Below, piece by piece: positions 32,799 through 40,353 of a stretch of 64,000 nucleotides of DNA. Origin of the DNA: Streptomyces monashensis (GTDB lineage Bacteria > Actinomycetota > Actinomycetes > Streptomycetales > Streptomycetaceae); assembly GCF_001866665.1 (NCBI RefSeq), contig NZ_MLYO01000035.1, positions 124,001 to 188,000 of the forward strand, given 5' to 3'. The number at the start of each line of letters is the position of its first letter. The stretch's first letter is position 1. Under the pieces are notes generated by a model, which saw only the letters and a program-made list of their open reading frames with translations, searched no databases and was not told the origin of the DNA. The translations under genes were made by a program, and so were the position numbers.

Positions 32799-33685
32799 GC
32801 GCCCCGCCCGCGAGGACCCGCCTGCACGCCGTCCGCGTCCGCCCCCGCTCCCTCGCCGCGCTCGTGCTGGTCGGCGCGGTGGGCGTCGTCGCCTTCGGCT
32901 GGCCCTTCCTCGCCCCGCCCGCCTCGCAGCTGAGCGCCCACGCCCAGGACGCCCCCTGGCTCTTCGCGGGCCTGCTCGTCCTGCTGGTCGCGGTCGTGGC
33001 GGCGACGATCTCGGAGTCGGACCTCGGGCCGAAGGCCGTGGCCATGCTGGGCGTGCTGGCCGCGACCGGGGCGGCGCTGCGCCCGATCGGCGCGGGGACG
33101 GCCGGGATCGAGCCGATGTTCTTCCTCATGGTGCTCAGCGGCCGGGTCCTCGGTCCCGGTTTCGGGTTCACCCTGGGCTCGGTGACGATGTTCGCGTCGG
33201 CCCTGCTCACCGGCGGGGTCGGGCCATGGCTGCCGTTCCAGATGCTGTCGATGGGGTGGTTCACGATGGGGGCCGGGCTGCTGCCGGGGGCGGTGCGCCT
33301 GCGGGGCAGGGGGGAGCTGTTCCTCCTCGCCGGCTACGGCTTCCTCGCCTCCCTGGCCTACGGCACCGTCATGAATCTCGCCGGCTGGCCCTTCCTCTCC
33401 ACCGCGGCCTCGGACATCTCCTTCGACGCGCACGCCTCCGTCCCCGCCAACCTGGCCCGTTTCATGGCGTACTGCCTGGCCACCTCGCTCGGCTGGGACC
33501 TGGGCCGGGCCGTGTGCACGGTGGTGCTGACCCTGTTCCTCGGCCCGGCGGTGCTGCGCGCGCTGCGCCGGGCCACCCGGCGGGCCGCCTTCGAGACCGC
33601 GGTCACATTCGACGCCCGGGATCCCTCACCAGACGAGTACGGCACCTCACCCAGCGGCACCGCGGCGGTGAAGCACCCCACATGA
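32795..33685 (+). CDS. ECF transporter S component, probable cobalamin specificity
   Basis: 296 residues with about eight hydrophobic stretches: a first pair near residues 20-70, then an S-unit-like core with GAGTAGIEPMFFLMVLSGRVLGPGFG spanning about 98-123 in two conserved parts, GPWLPFQMLSMGW and a C-terminal segment with AYCLATSLGWDLGRA. The core layout fits integral membrane substrate-binding subunits of group I ECF transporters. Cobalamin is assigned from the upstream riboswitch; the protein could instead take a corrinoid precursor such as cobinamide. The start overlaps the ATPase stop by 4 nt. Confidence 0.85.
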   Translation: MSAPPARTRLHAVRVRPRSLAALVLVGAVGVVAFGWPFLAPPASQLSAHAQDAPWLFAGLLVLLVAVVAATISESDLGPKAVAMLGVLAATGAALRPIGAGTAGIEPMFFLMVLSGRVLGPGFGFTLGSVTMFASALLTGGVGPWLPFQMLSMGWFTMGAGLLPGAVRLRGRGELFLLAGYGFLASLAYGTVMNLAGWPFLSTAASDISFDAHASVPANLARFMAYCLATSLGWDLGRAVCTVVLTLFLGPAVLRALRRATRRAAFETAVTFDARDPSPDEYGTSPSGTAAVKHPT

Positions 33686-33986
33686 CCCGGATCACCTACG
33701 ATCCGGGGCCGTAGGACCAAATGTCCGTCAAAACCCTTGCGACACCCCTCCCGACCTGCGCATTGAGGGCCACGTCACAGAGCGGATGTTTCACCTCGAT
33801 CCGGCCACCACTAGTAAAAGGGGTCATTGCGGGCGGGGTCGGGGCCTGTTTCTCTGGACGACGTCGCCAGGCGCCACGAGCCCACCCGGGCCGCGGCGCC
33901 GACGTACGCAGACGGACGCGGCCGACGCGAGAGCGGCGGTGCACGGCCTGCCGGCGGCCCCCTGTCCCCGACGCAAGAGGTTCTCC
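33686..33986. other. Gene-free leader region before the transglycosylase gene
   Basis: 301 nt between the ECF operon and the secreted transglycosylase. It contains several GC inverted repeats (for example GGCGCC arms around 33870-33900) that could structure a long 5' leader. I looked for the c-di-AMP (ydaO) aptamer found before some Streptomyces wall hydrolases and could not recognise it. No small ORF convinces. Confidence 0.4.
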
Positions 33987-34403
33987 GTGACCGTCTCCTT
34001 CATCCGCCGCATCGCTTCCCCGAAGAAGGCCCTCACGACCGCCGCCGTGGCCGCCGCCACCGCCGGTCTGGCTCTGACCGCGGCGCCCGCCCAGGCCGCC
34101 ACGCCCGCCACGGCCTCCTCCGCCCAGGCGATCGCGCACAAGATGATCCCGGACGCCGCGCAGTTCAACGCGTTCAGCAAGATCGTCTCGCACGAGAGCG
34201 GCTGGAACCCGTCCGCGACCAACGCCTCGTCCGGCGCCTACGGCCTGGTCCAGGCCCTGCCCGGTTCGAAGATGGCCTCCGCGGGCGGCGACTGGAAGAC
34301 CAACCCGGCCACACAGATCAAGTGGGGCCTGGACTACATGAACTCCCGCTACGGCAGCCCGGTCAAGGCCTGGAGCTTCTGGCAGGCGAACGGCTGGTAC
34401 TGA
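33987..34403 (+). CDS. Secreted lytic transglycosylase (SLT domain)
   Basis: 138 residues. A long signal peptide (to about residue 37, AAPAQA cleavage region) precedes a compact SLT domain with the catalytic Glu in KIVSHESGWNP, the GAYGLVQALPGSKM motif and WGLDYMNSRYGSP, then WSFWQANGWY. It cleaves the MurNAc-GlcNAc bond in peptidoglycan with 1,6-anhydro product formation. The GTG start has AAGAGG upstream. It is followed by a 19-bp perfect terminator hairpin and preceded by a roughly 270-nt untranslated stretch, so post-transcriptional control is possible. Confidence 0.92.
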   Translation: MTVSFIRRIASPKKALTTAAVAAATAGLALTAAPAQAATPATASSAQAIAHKMIPDAAQFNAFSKIVSHESGWNPSATNASSGAYGLVQALPGSKMASAGGDWKTNPATQIKWGLDYMNSRYGSPVKAWSFWQANGWY

Positions 34404-34423
34404 GCCGGCCCGCACCGCACCAC

Positions 34424-34466
34424 CGCCGAAGGCGGCGGCCCCGACCAGGGGCCGCCGCCTTCGGCG
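34424..34466 (+). terminator. Strong hairpin terminator after the transglycosylase gene
   Basis: A 19-bp perfect stem with a 5-nt loop (arms 34424-34442 and 34448-34466), followed by TTCT. It separates the transglycosylase from the DUF1275 gene. Confidence 0.9.
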
Positions 34467-34497
34467 TTCTCCCGCCCCGGCGTGGTCCACTGGGGCG

Positions 34498-35196
34498 ATG
34501 AGTCCAGCGGAGGAAGCACCCGCACCGAAGACCCACGACCCCGAGGCGCGCGGAATGCGGCTCGTGCTCGTGCTGCTGACGCTGACCGTGGTCAGCGGGC
34601 TCATCGACGCCGTCAGTTATCTGGGGCTGGGCCACGTCTTCACGGCGAACATGACCGGCAACGTCGTCGTCCTCGGCTTCGCGGCGGCCGGGGCGCCCGG
34701 CTTCTCCGTCCCGCACACGGCCACCTCGCTGGGCTGCTTCCTGCTGGGCGCGGTGACCGGCGGCCGGCTGGCGGCCCGCGTCGGCAGGGGCCGGCGCCGC
34801 CGCTGGACCCGGCTGACTCTCGTCGGCGAGGCGGCCCTGGTCGGCGTGTCCGCGGCGGTCGCGTTCGCCTGGCCGCATTCCACCGGCACCGTCTACGCCC
34901 TGATCGCCCTGACCGGGTACGCCATGGGCCTGCGCAACGCCACGGTCCGCAAGCTGGGCGTCGCCGACCTGACCACCACGGTGCTGACGATGACCCTGAC
35001 CGGCCTCGCCTCCGAGTCCCGGCTCGGCGACGGCACCGGCCACCGCTCCCCGCGCCGTACGGCCTCGGTGATCGCCATGCTCGCCGGGGCCTGCCTGGGC
35101 GCGTGGCTGGTCCTCCACCACGGCCTCGGCCTCCCGCTCGCGATCGCGGCGGCCGCCTCGGCCGTGCTGGCGGTGGTGGCATCCGGCCGGGAGTGA
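34498..35196 (+). CDS. DUF1275 (YoaK) family membrane protein
   Basis: 232 residues with about six membrane segments. Conserved DUF1275 features: LTVVSGLIDAVSYLGLGHVFTANMTGNVV in the first two segments, GAVTGGRLAARVGR, and MGLRNATVRKLGVADLTTTVLTMTLTGL. The family is widespread and its function is undetermined. The ATG at 34498 lies 31 nt after the terminator, so the gene is a separate unit. It converges on the CYP125 gene. Confidence 0.9.
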   Translation: MSPAEEAPAPKTHDPEARGMRLVLVLLTLTVVSGLIDAVSYLGLGHVFTANMTGNVVVLGFAAAGAPGFSVPHTATSLGCFLLGAVTGGRLAARVGRGRRRRWTRLTLVGEAALVGVSAAVAFAWPHSTGTVYALIALTGYAMGLRNATVRKLGVADLTTTVLTMTLTGLASESRLGDGTGHRSPRRTASVIAMLAGACLGAWLVLHHGLGLPLAIAAAASAVLAVVASGRE

Positions 35197-35236
35197 GCCG
35201 TGGGCAGCGGAGTGAGCGGGCGCGAACGACGGTGGA

Positions 35237-36472
35237 TCAGCCGGTGGTGACCTGGAGTTCCTTGACCCCGTTGATCCAGGCCGAGCGCAGCCGCCGGGGC
35301 TCGTCGGCCAGCCGCAGGCCGGGCATGGCGTCGGCGACGGCGTTGAAGATCAGGTCGATCTCCAGGACGGCGAGGGACTTGCCGAGGCAGAAGTGGGGAC
35401 CGCCGCCGCCGAAGCCCAGATGCGGGTTGGGGTCGCGGGTGATGTCGAAGGCGTCGGGGTCGGCGAAGACCTCGGGGTCGCGGTTGGCCGAGGCGTAGAA
35501 GAGCCCGACCCGGTCCCCCTCCTTGATCAGCACCCCGCCCAGCTCGGTGTCCTGGGTGGCCGTCCGCTGGAAGGCGTTGACGGGGGTCGCCCAGCGCACG
35601 ATCTCCTCGGCGGTCGTCCCCGGCCGCTCCCGCCGGAACAGGTCCCACTGCTCGGGATGGGTCAGGAACGCGTGCATCCCATGAGTGATCGCGTTCCGGG
35701 TCGTCTCGTTGCCGGCCACGGCCAGCATCAGCACGAAGAAGCCGAACTCGTCGGAGTTCAGGTTGCCTTCGTCCTCCGCCGCCACCAGGGTCGTCACGAT
35801 GTCGTGGGCCGGGCACTGCTTGCGCTCGGCGGCCATGTTCATGGCGTAGGCGATGATCTCGGCGGCCGACTGGGCGCCGACCTCCTCCGTGATGGCGTAC
35901 TCGGGGTCGTCGTAGGCGATCATCTTGTTGGACCAGTCGAAGATCTTGGACCGGTCCTCCTGGGGTACGCCGATCAGCTCGGCGATGGCCTGGAGCGGCA
36001 GTTCGCAGGCGACCTCGGTGACGAAGTCGAAGGGCCCGGAGCGGGCGCGGGCGGCCGAGACGATGGACTCGGCGCGGGCCCGCAGCCGCTCCTCCAGGGC
36101 GCGGATGGAACGTGGCGTGAAGCCCCGCTGCACGATCTGCCTCACGCGCGTATGTTCCGGAGGATCCATGTTGAGCAGGATGAGGCGTTGTGCGTCGATC
36201 GCGTCGCGCTGGATGTGCTCGTTGAAGCGGATGATCGCGGTGTTGAGGGTGGAGGAGAAGAGTTCGGGGTGCGTGGAGACGTACCTGACGTCCGCGTGCC
36301 GGGTCACGGCCCAGTAGCCGGCGTCGGCGAAGCCCGCGACGCCGTGCGGCTGCGGGATCCAGCGGACCGGCTCGGTGCGGCGCAGCTCGGCGAACTCCGG
36401 GAGGGGCACGCGGTGGTGGAGCAGATCGGGGTCGGTGAGGTCCAACCCGGCGGGCAGCGCGGGACAGGGCAT
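35237..36472 (-). CDS. Cytochrome P450, CYP125-like steroid C26/27 hydroxylase
   Basis: 411 residues. I-helix AVAGNETTRNAITHGM, ExxR in EEIVRWATPVNAFQRTA, and haem Cys362 in FGGGGPHFCLGKSLA. It tracks mycobacterial CYP125A1 closely: LILLNMDPPEHTRVRQIV, RGFTPRSIRALEERL, ELPLQAIAELIGVPQEDR and FGFFVLMLAVAGNETTRN. CYP125 oxidizes the sterol side-chain terminal methyl, starting side-chain degradation; it needs ferredoxin (possibly 18686-18919) and a reductase. Upstream are a -35/-10 pair, a KstR-like box and a CTGAC-type repeat. Divergent from the FadA5-like thiolase, an arrangement that recalls the mycobacterial cholesterol locus. Confidence 0.93.
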   Translation of the reverse strand: MPCPALPAGLDLTDPDLLHHRVPLPEFAELRRTEPVRWIPQPHGVAGFADAGYWAVTRHADVRYVSTHPELFSSTLNTAIIRFNEHIQRDAIDAQRLILLNMDPPEHTRVRQIVQRGFTPRSIRALEERLRARAESIVSAARARSGPFDFVTEVACELPLQAIAELIGVPQEDRSKIFDWSNKMIAYDDPEYAITEEVGAQSAAEIIAYAMNMAAERKQCPAHDIVTTLVAAEDEGNLNSDEFGFFVLMLAVAGNETTRNAITHGMHAFLTHPEQWDLFRRERPGTTAEEIVRWATPVNAFQRTATQDTELGGVLIKEGDRVGLFYASANRDPEVFADPDAFDITRDPNPHLGFGGGGPHFCLGKSLAVLEIDLIFNAVADAMPGLRLADEPRRLRSAWINGVKELQVTTG

Positions 36473-36494
36473 CGGTGGCTCCCGTCGTCAAGTC

Positions 36495-36509
36495 CTGACG
36501 GTCCATCAG
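36495..36509. promoter_or_regulatory. CTGAC-N5-GTCAG-like repeat upstream of CYP125
   Basis: CTGACGGTCCATCAG keeps 9 of 10 repeat positions, 23 nt upstream of the P450 start and downstream of its predicted -10 box. Confidence 0.5.
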
Positions 36510-36527
36510 TGAATGCTGAATGCCGTG

Positions 36528-36556
36528 ACCGTAGTAACGGGTTCTACAACTCACAA
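36528..36556 (-). promoter_or_regulatory. Promoter of the CYP125 gene
   Basis: On the minus strand, -35 TTGTGA (36551-36556), 17-bp spacer, -10 TACGGT (36528-36533). It matches the Ltp-type thiolase promoter in spacing and in the TTGTGRGTTG start. Confidence 0.65.
36533..36546. promoter_or_regulatory. KstR-like operator in the CYP125 promoter
   Basis: On the minus strand TAGAACCCGTTACT, matching TnnAACnnGTTnnA except for the last position. It fills the spacer of the CYP125 promoter, as the full box does at the thiolase gene. Confidence 0.65.
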
Positions 36557-36608
36557 GAGCCATGACACCCCCAATCCGCCCCCATCCGCTGCAAGACCCT
36601 TGCGGTGA

Positions 36609-36623
36609 TGGACATCACGTCAG
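36609..36623. promoter_or_regulatory. Weak CTGAC-N5-GTCAG-like repeat upstream of the fadA5-like gene
   Basis: TGGACATCACGTCAG keeps 8 of 10 repeat positions. It is reported because of its position beside the KstR box rather than for its own strength. Confidence 0.3.
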
Positions 36624-36640
36624 CAAACTGCCCTGAGAAC

Positions 36641-36654
36641 TAGAACGCGTACTA
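36641..36654. promoter_or_regulatory. KstR-type operator upstream of the FadA5-like thiolase
   Basis: TAGAACGCGTACTA differs from TnnAACnnGTTnnA at one fixed base (GTA for GTT). It sits in a larger imperfect palindrome (36637-36658, 20 of 22 positions symmetric), 66 nt upstream of the thiolase start. Confidence 0.7.
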
Positions 36655-36719
36655 GTTCCGCATGTTCCGGAGGAGAGCCCGCAGAGCCCTCGGAGAGCCC
36701 TCGGAGAGGACCCGCACCC

Positions 36720-37889
36720 ATGGCCGCCGAACCCGTGATCGTCGAAGCCGTCCGCACCCCGATCGGCAAGCGCGGCGGCGCGCTCGCCAACCTGCACCCC
36801 GCCTATCTCCTGGGCGAGACCTACCGTGAACTCCTCGGCCGGACCGGCATCCCCGCCGACGCGGTCGAGCAGATCGTCGGCGGCACGGTCACCCACGCCG
36901 GCGAACAGTCCATGAACCCCGCGCGCACGGCCTGGCTGACCATGGGCCTGCCCTACGAGACGGCCGCGACGACCGTCGACTGCCAGTGCGGCTCCTCGCA
37001 GCAGGCCTCCCACATGGTGGCCAACATGGTCGCCGGCGGTGTGATCGACGTGGGCATCAGCTGCGGCGTGGAGGCCATGTCCCGGGTCCCGCTGGGCTCC
37101 GGCTCCAAGCACGGCCCGGGGAAGCCGTTCCCGGACGAATGGAACGTCGACCTCCCGAACCAGTTCGAGGCGGCGGAGCGGATCGCCCGGCACCGGGGGT
37201 TGACGCGGGAGGACGTCGACGCGCTGGGGCTGAGGTCCCAGGAGCGGGCGGCTCTGGCGTGGGCCGAGGAGCGCTTCAAGCGCGAGACGTTCGCCGTGCA
37301 GGTGCCGACGACCGAGGAGGAGCAGTACGCCGGTCAGGGCATGTGGCGCCTGGTCGACAAGGACGAGGGCCTGCGGGACACGTCGTTGGAGGCACTGGCG
37401 AGGTTGAAGCCGGTGATGCCGACGGCGGTCCACACGGCGGGCAACTCGTCGCAGATCTCGGACGGGGCGGCGGCGATCATGTGGGCGTCGAAGCGGATGG
37501 CTCGCGCCCTGAAACTGAGGCCGAGGGCACGGATCGTCGCCCAGGCACTGGTCGGCGCCGACCCGCACTTCCACCTCGACGGCCCGATCGACGCGACGCG
37601 CGCGGTGCTGGGCAAGGCGGGGATGACGTTGAAGGACATCGACCTGGTCGAGATCAACGAGGCCTTCGCGTCAGTGGTGTTGAGCTGGGCCCAGGTCTTC
37701 GAGCAGGACCTGGAGAAGGTCAACGTGAACGGCGGCGGGATCGCGCTGGGGCACCCGGTGGGCGCGACGGGGGCCCGTCTCATCACCACCGCCCTGCACG
37801 AACTGGAGCGCACGGACAAGGAGTTCGCGCTCATCACGATGTGCGCGGGCGGCGGCTTGGCGACCGGGACGATCATTCAGCGGCTGTAG
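36720..37889 (+). CDS. fadA5: Acetyl-CoA acetyltransferase, FadA5-like steroid thiolase
   Basis: 389 residues. Catalytic residues of thiolases are Cys90 in TVDCQCGSSQQASHM, His345 in GIALGHPVGATG and Cys375 in MCAGGG. The match to mycobacterial FadA5 extends over the whole protein (VIVEAVRTPIGKR, NQFEAAERIARHRGLTRED, DLVEINEAFASVVLSWAQV). FadA5 releases acetyl-CoA or propionyl-CoA from 3-ketoacyl-CoA steroid side chains. Ring-degradation genes are not in this window. The start at 36720 is preceded by a GGAGAGG-rich leader and by a KstR-type box. Divergent from CYP125; ends at a strong hairpin. Confidence 0.9.
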   Translation: MAAEPVIVEAVRTPIGKRGGALANLHPAYLLGETYRELLGRTGIPADAVEQIVGGTVTHAGEQSMNPARTAWLTMGLPYETAATTVDCQCGSSQQASHMVANMVAGGVIDVGISCGVEAMSRVPLGSGSKHGPGKPFPDEWNVDLPNQFEAAERIARHRGLTREDVDALGLRSQERAALAWAEERFKRETFAVQVPTTEEEQYAGQGMWRLVDKDEGLRDTSLEALARLKPVMPTAVHTAGNSSQISDGAAAIMWASKRMARALKLRPRARIVAQALVGADPHFHLDGPIDATRAVLGKAGMTLKDIDLVEINEAFASVVLSWAQVFEQDLEKVNVNGGGIALGHPVGATGARLITTALHELERTDKEFALITMCAGGGLATGTIIQRL

Positions 37890-37935
37890 CCGACGCCGAC
37901 GCCCAGGTGGTGAAGGCAGCGGGGTCGAGGAGTGA

Positions 37936-37997
37936 CCGTCGGCTCCAGCACGTGGAAGAAGCGAGCGAGCGGCGCAACGGTCACGTGCTGCCGACGG
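37936..37997. terminator. Bidirectional terminator between fadA5 and the GT87/PAP2 gene
   Basis: CCGTCGG-CTC-CAGCACGTG (37936-37954) pairs with CACGTGCTGCCGACGG (37982-37997): 16 paired bases with a 3-nt bulge and a 27-nt loop. The right arm lies in the last codons of the convergent gene. Confidence 0.75.
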
Positions 37998-40014
37998 GCA
38001 CCCTCTGTGCCTCCTGGGCGTCTGCCACCGCCGTGACCGTCTTCGGTCTCGGCCCCTGGAGCAGGTACGACAGCCCGAAGCCGGCGCCGACGACCGCCGC
38101 GCCGCCGACCGCGTCCAGCACCCAGTGGTTGCCGGTCGCGACGATGGCCGAGACGGTGAGGAGGGGGTGCAGCAGGCCGAGGGCCTTCATCCACCACTTC
38201 GGGGCGACGATCGCGATGACCACGCCGCACCACAGGGCCCAGCCGAAGTGCAGCGAGGGCATCGCCGCGTACTGGTTGGTGAGCGCGGTCAGCGCGCCGT
38301 AGTTCGGCTTGGAGAAGTCCTGCGCGCCGTGGACGGTGTCGATGATGCCGAGGTGCGGCATCAGGCGCGGCGGAGCCAGCGGGAAGAACCAGAAGCCGAT
38401 CAGGGCGAGGAAGGTGGCGAAGCCGAGGGAGGCGCGGGCCCAGCGGTAGTCGACCGGGCGGCGCCAGTAGAGGATGCCGAGGACCGTCAGCGGGAGGACG
38501 AAGTGGAAGGACTCGTAGTAGAAGCTGAAGAACTCCCGCAGCCACTCGATCTTCGCCACGGTGTGGTTGACCCAGTGCTCGATGTCGATGTGCAGGAACC
38601 GCTCGATGCCGAGCACGATGTGCCCGTGGTGCTCGGCGCGTGCCCGGCCGCCGGAGACGGTGCCGCCGGTCGCGGCGAGGCGGACCTGGGAGTAGGCGGC
38701 GTAGACGACCCGGATGAGGAGCAGTTCCAGCAGGAGGTTCGGGCGGGTCAGGACGCGGCGCAGGAAGGGGAGGAGGGGGACGCGTCGAAAGCGGGCCGGG
38801 ACCGGCGGGGCGTACTCCGTGCGGATCGGGGACCGGTAGTGGGGGGAGGTGCGGGAGAGGAAGGGGACGGCCGTCGCGGCGGCCAGGGCCGCGAGCAGCA
38901 CCAGGTTGTCGCGCAGCGGGTACAGCGTCGGCGTGTTCGGCAGCATCATCGTCGCCGGAAGCGTCGTGACGAGGACGACGGCCACCGGCCAGACGTAGCG
39001 GTCGGAGGCCTTCTTGCCGACCCGGCCGACCACCGCGAGCAGCACCCACAGCAGCTGGTACTGCCAGGCGGTGGGCGAGACGGCGACGACGGCGCAGCCG
39101 GTGATGCCGACGGAGAGCAGCAGCTGCCCGTCGGCGGCGTAGCGCACGGCGCGGCGCATGGCGACGGCCGCGACGGCGGAGGCCAGCAGCAGGAAGACGG
39201 CGATCTCCGGCCACCCGGACACACCGAGCCGCAGCAGCGCGCCGTGCAGCGACTGGTTGCCGAGGGCGTCGGCCTTGCCGCCGAGGCCCGCCCCGGCCAT
39301 GTGGTGCACCCAGTACGCGTACGAGTCGTGGGGCAGCGCGGCCCAGGCGAGCGCGGTCAGGGCGGCGAAGGTGCCGGCCGTGCCGAGCGCGGCCCGGCGG
39401 CGGCCGGTGAACCACACCAGCGGGGCGAACAGCAGCAGGGTCGGCTGGAACGCGGCGGCGAGCCCTATGCACAGACCGCTGGCCCGCTCCCCGCGGACCG
39501 CGAACAGACCGAGCAGGACGAGCAGCACCGGCAGGATGCTGGCCTGGCCGAGCCACAGGGCGTTGCGGACCGGCAGCGACAGCATCAGCAGGCTGATCGC
39601 GACCGGCGCGGCCAGCAGCGAGGTGCGGCGGCTGACCGGCTGGGGCAGCGCGCGGGCGACGACCAGGCCGAGGACGACGACGAGCAGCAGCGTGCCGAAG
39701 GTCCAGCCCCAGCCGAGCGCGGCCTCGGCGGAGCGGGTCAGCGGCTTGAGCACCAGCCCGCCGAAGGGGGTGCCGGTGAAGCGGGTCGAGTCGTAGATCG
39801 AGCCGTCCACGTGCAGGACGCCGTGCGGGCCGACCCAGGTCTCCAGGTCGGTCAGCCGCTCCCCCCTCGGGGTGCTGAGCACGGCGGCCACCTGCCGTAC
39901 GGCGAGGATCGCCGCCACCGCCCACAGCCCCAGCCGGGCCGCGCGCAGCCGCGCTTCGGGGGAAGCCTGCCCGAAGGTGTCCGCCGGTCGTCCGCTGTGC
40001 TCCACGTTCGCCAC
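37981..40014 (-). CDS. Bifunctional GT87-family glycosyltransferase/PAP2-family phosphatase
   Basis: 677 residues, a fusion of two polytopic membrane modules. The N-terminal half (about 1-400) is GT87/DUF2029-like with many membrane segments and the acidic loop near residues 58-75 expected for a polyprenyl-phosphate-mannose-type transferase. The C-terminal half is a PAP2/inositolphosphotransferase-like domain with HIDIEHWVN, MPSLHFGWALWCG (catalytic His) and GNHWVLDAVGG. Likely in cell-envelope glycolipid assembly; each activity is inferred from domain type. GTG start. The 339-nt gap upstream separates it from a divergent MFS gene. Confidence 0.87.
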   Translation of the reverse strand: MANVEHSGRPADTFGQASPEARLRAARLGLWAVAAILAVRQVAAVLSTPRGERLTDLETWVGPHGVLHVDGSIYDSTRFTGTPFGGLVLKPLTRSAEAALGWGWTFGTLLLVVVLGLVVARALPQPVSRRTSLLAAPVAISLLMLSLPVRNALWLGQASILPVLLVLLGLFAVRGERASGLCIGLAAAFQPTLLLFAPLVWFTGRRRAALGTAGTFAALTALAWAALPHDSYAYWVHHMAGAGLGGKADALGNQSLHGALLRLGVSGWPEIAVFLLLASAVAAVAMRRAVRYAADGQLLLSVGITGCAVVAVSPTAWQYQLLWVLLAVVGRVGKKASDRYVWPVAVVLVTTLPATMMLPNTPTLYPLRDNLVLLAALAAATAVPFLSRTSPHYRSPIRTEYAPPVPARFRRVPLLPFLRRVLTRPNLLLELLLIRVVYAAYSQVRLAATGGTVSGGRARAEHHGHIVLGIERFLHIDIEHWVNHTVAKIEWLREFFSFYYESFHFVLPLTVLGILYWRRPVDYRWARASLGFATFLALIGFWFFPLAPPRLMPHLGIIDTVHGAQDFSKPNYGALTALTNQYAAMPSLHFGWALWCGVVIAIVAPKWWMKALGLLHPLLTVSAIVATGNHWVLDAVGGAAVVGAGFGLSYLLQGPRPKTVTAVADAQEAQRVPVGST

Positions 40015-40353
40015 GCCTCGTCGGCCTCCCGCCCCGTATTTCTCAGAACCCTATGAGATTCCCACCGCCTCTGGACAGAGACGCGGCAACCCCCTCTTCA
40101 CCTGACGTCCGCCCGGCTTTCTTCCGTCTTTCGTCCGGATGACGATAGAGCGCACCCTGTGCGGTTGCGGGGCCGGGGCGCGAGAAGGGTCACAACGGGA
40201 GCTGCGCGGAGCGCGGCCGAAGCGCGCGGACCTGCCTGGACAGCCCCCCTTTGACCGCGCTGTGCGGTCACTCGGCTACGTCACGCGAGGGGCCGAAAGT
40301 CTCCTATGGTCACCTTTTGTCCCGTCCCCGTCGAAAGGTAGGCGAGCCCCGTT
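40015..40353. other. Gene-free divergent promoter region
   Basis: Contains TCTCA-N8-TGAGA (about 40041-40058), which overlaps a possible -10 (TAGGGT on the minus strand) for the GT87/PAP2 gene. TATGGT near 40305 is a possible -10 for the MFS gene on the plus strand. The stretch between shows no coding signal that I trust. Confidence 0.4.

Noticed and set aside
33686..33986. Possible c-di-AMP (ydaO) riboswitch before the transglycosylase
   Set aside because: Some Streptomyces wall hydrolases have one, but I could not find the conserved ydaO segments in order in this leader.
36641..36654. Single shared KstR box for both CYP125 and the fadA5-like gene
   Set aside because: CYP125 has its own -35/-10 pair with a separate box at 36533-36546, so the box at 36641 is better assigned to the thiolase.
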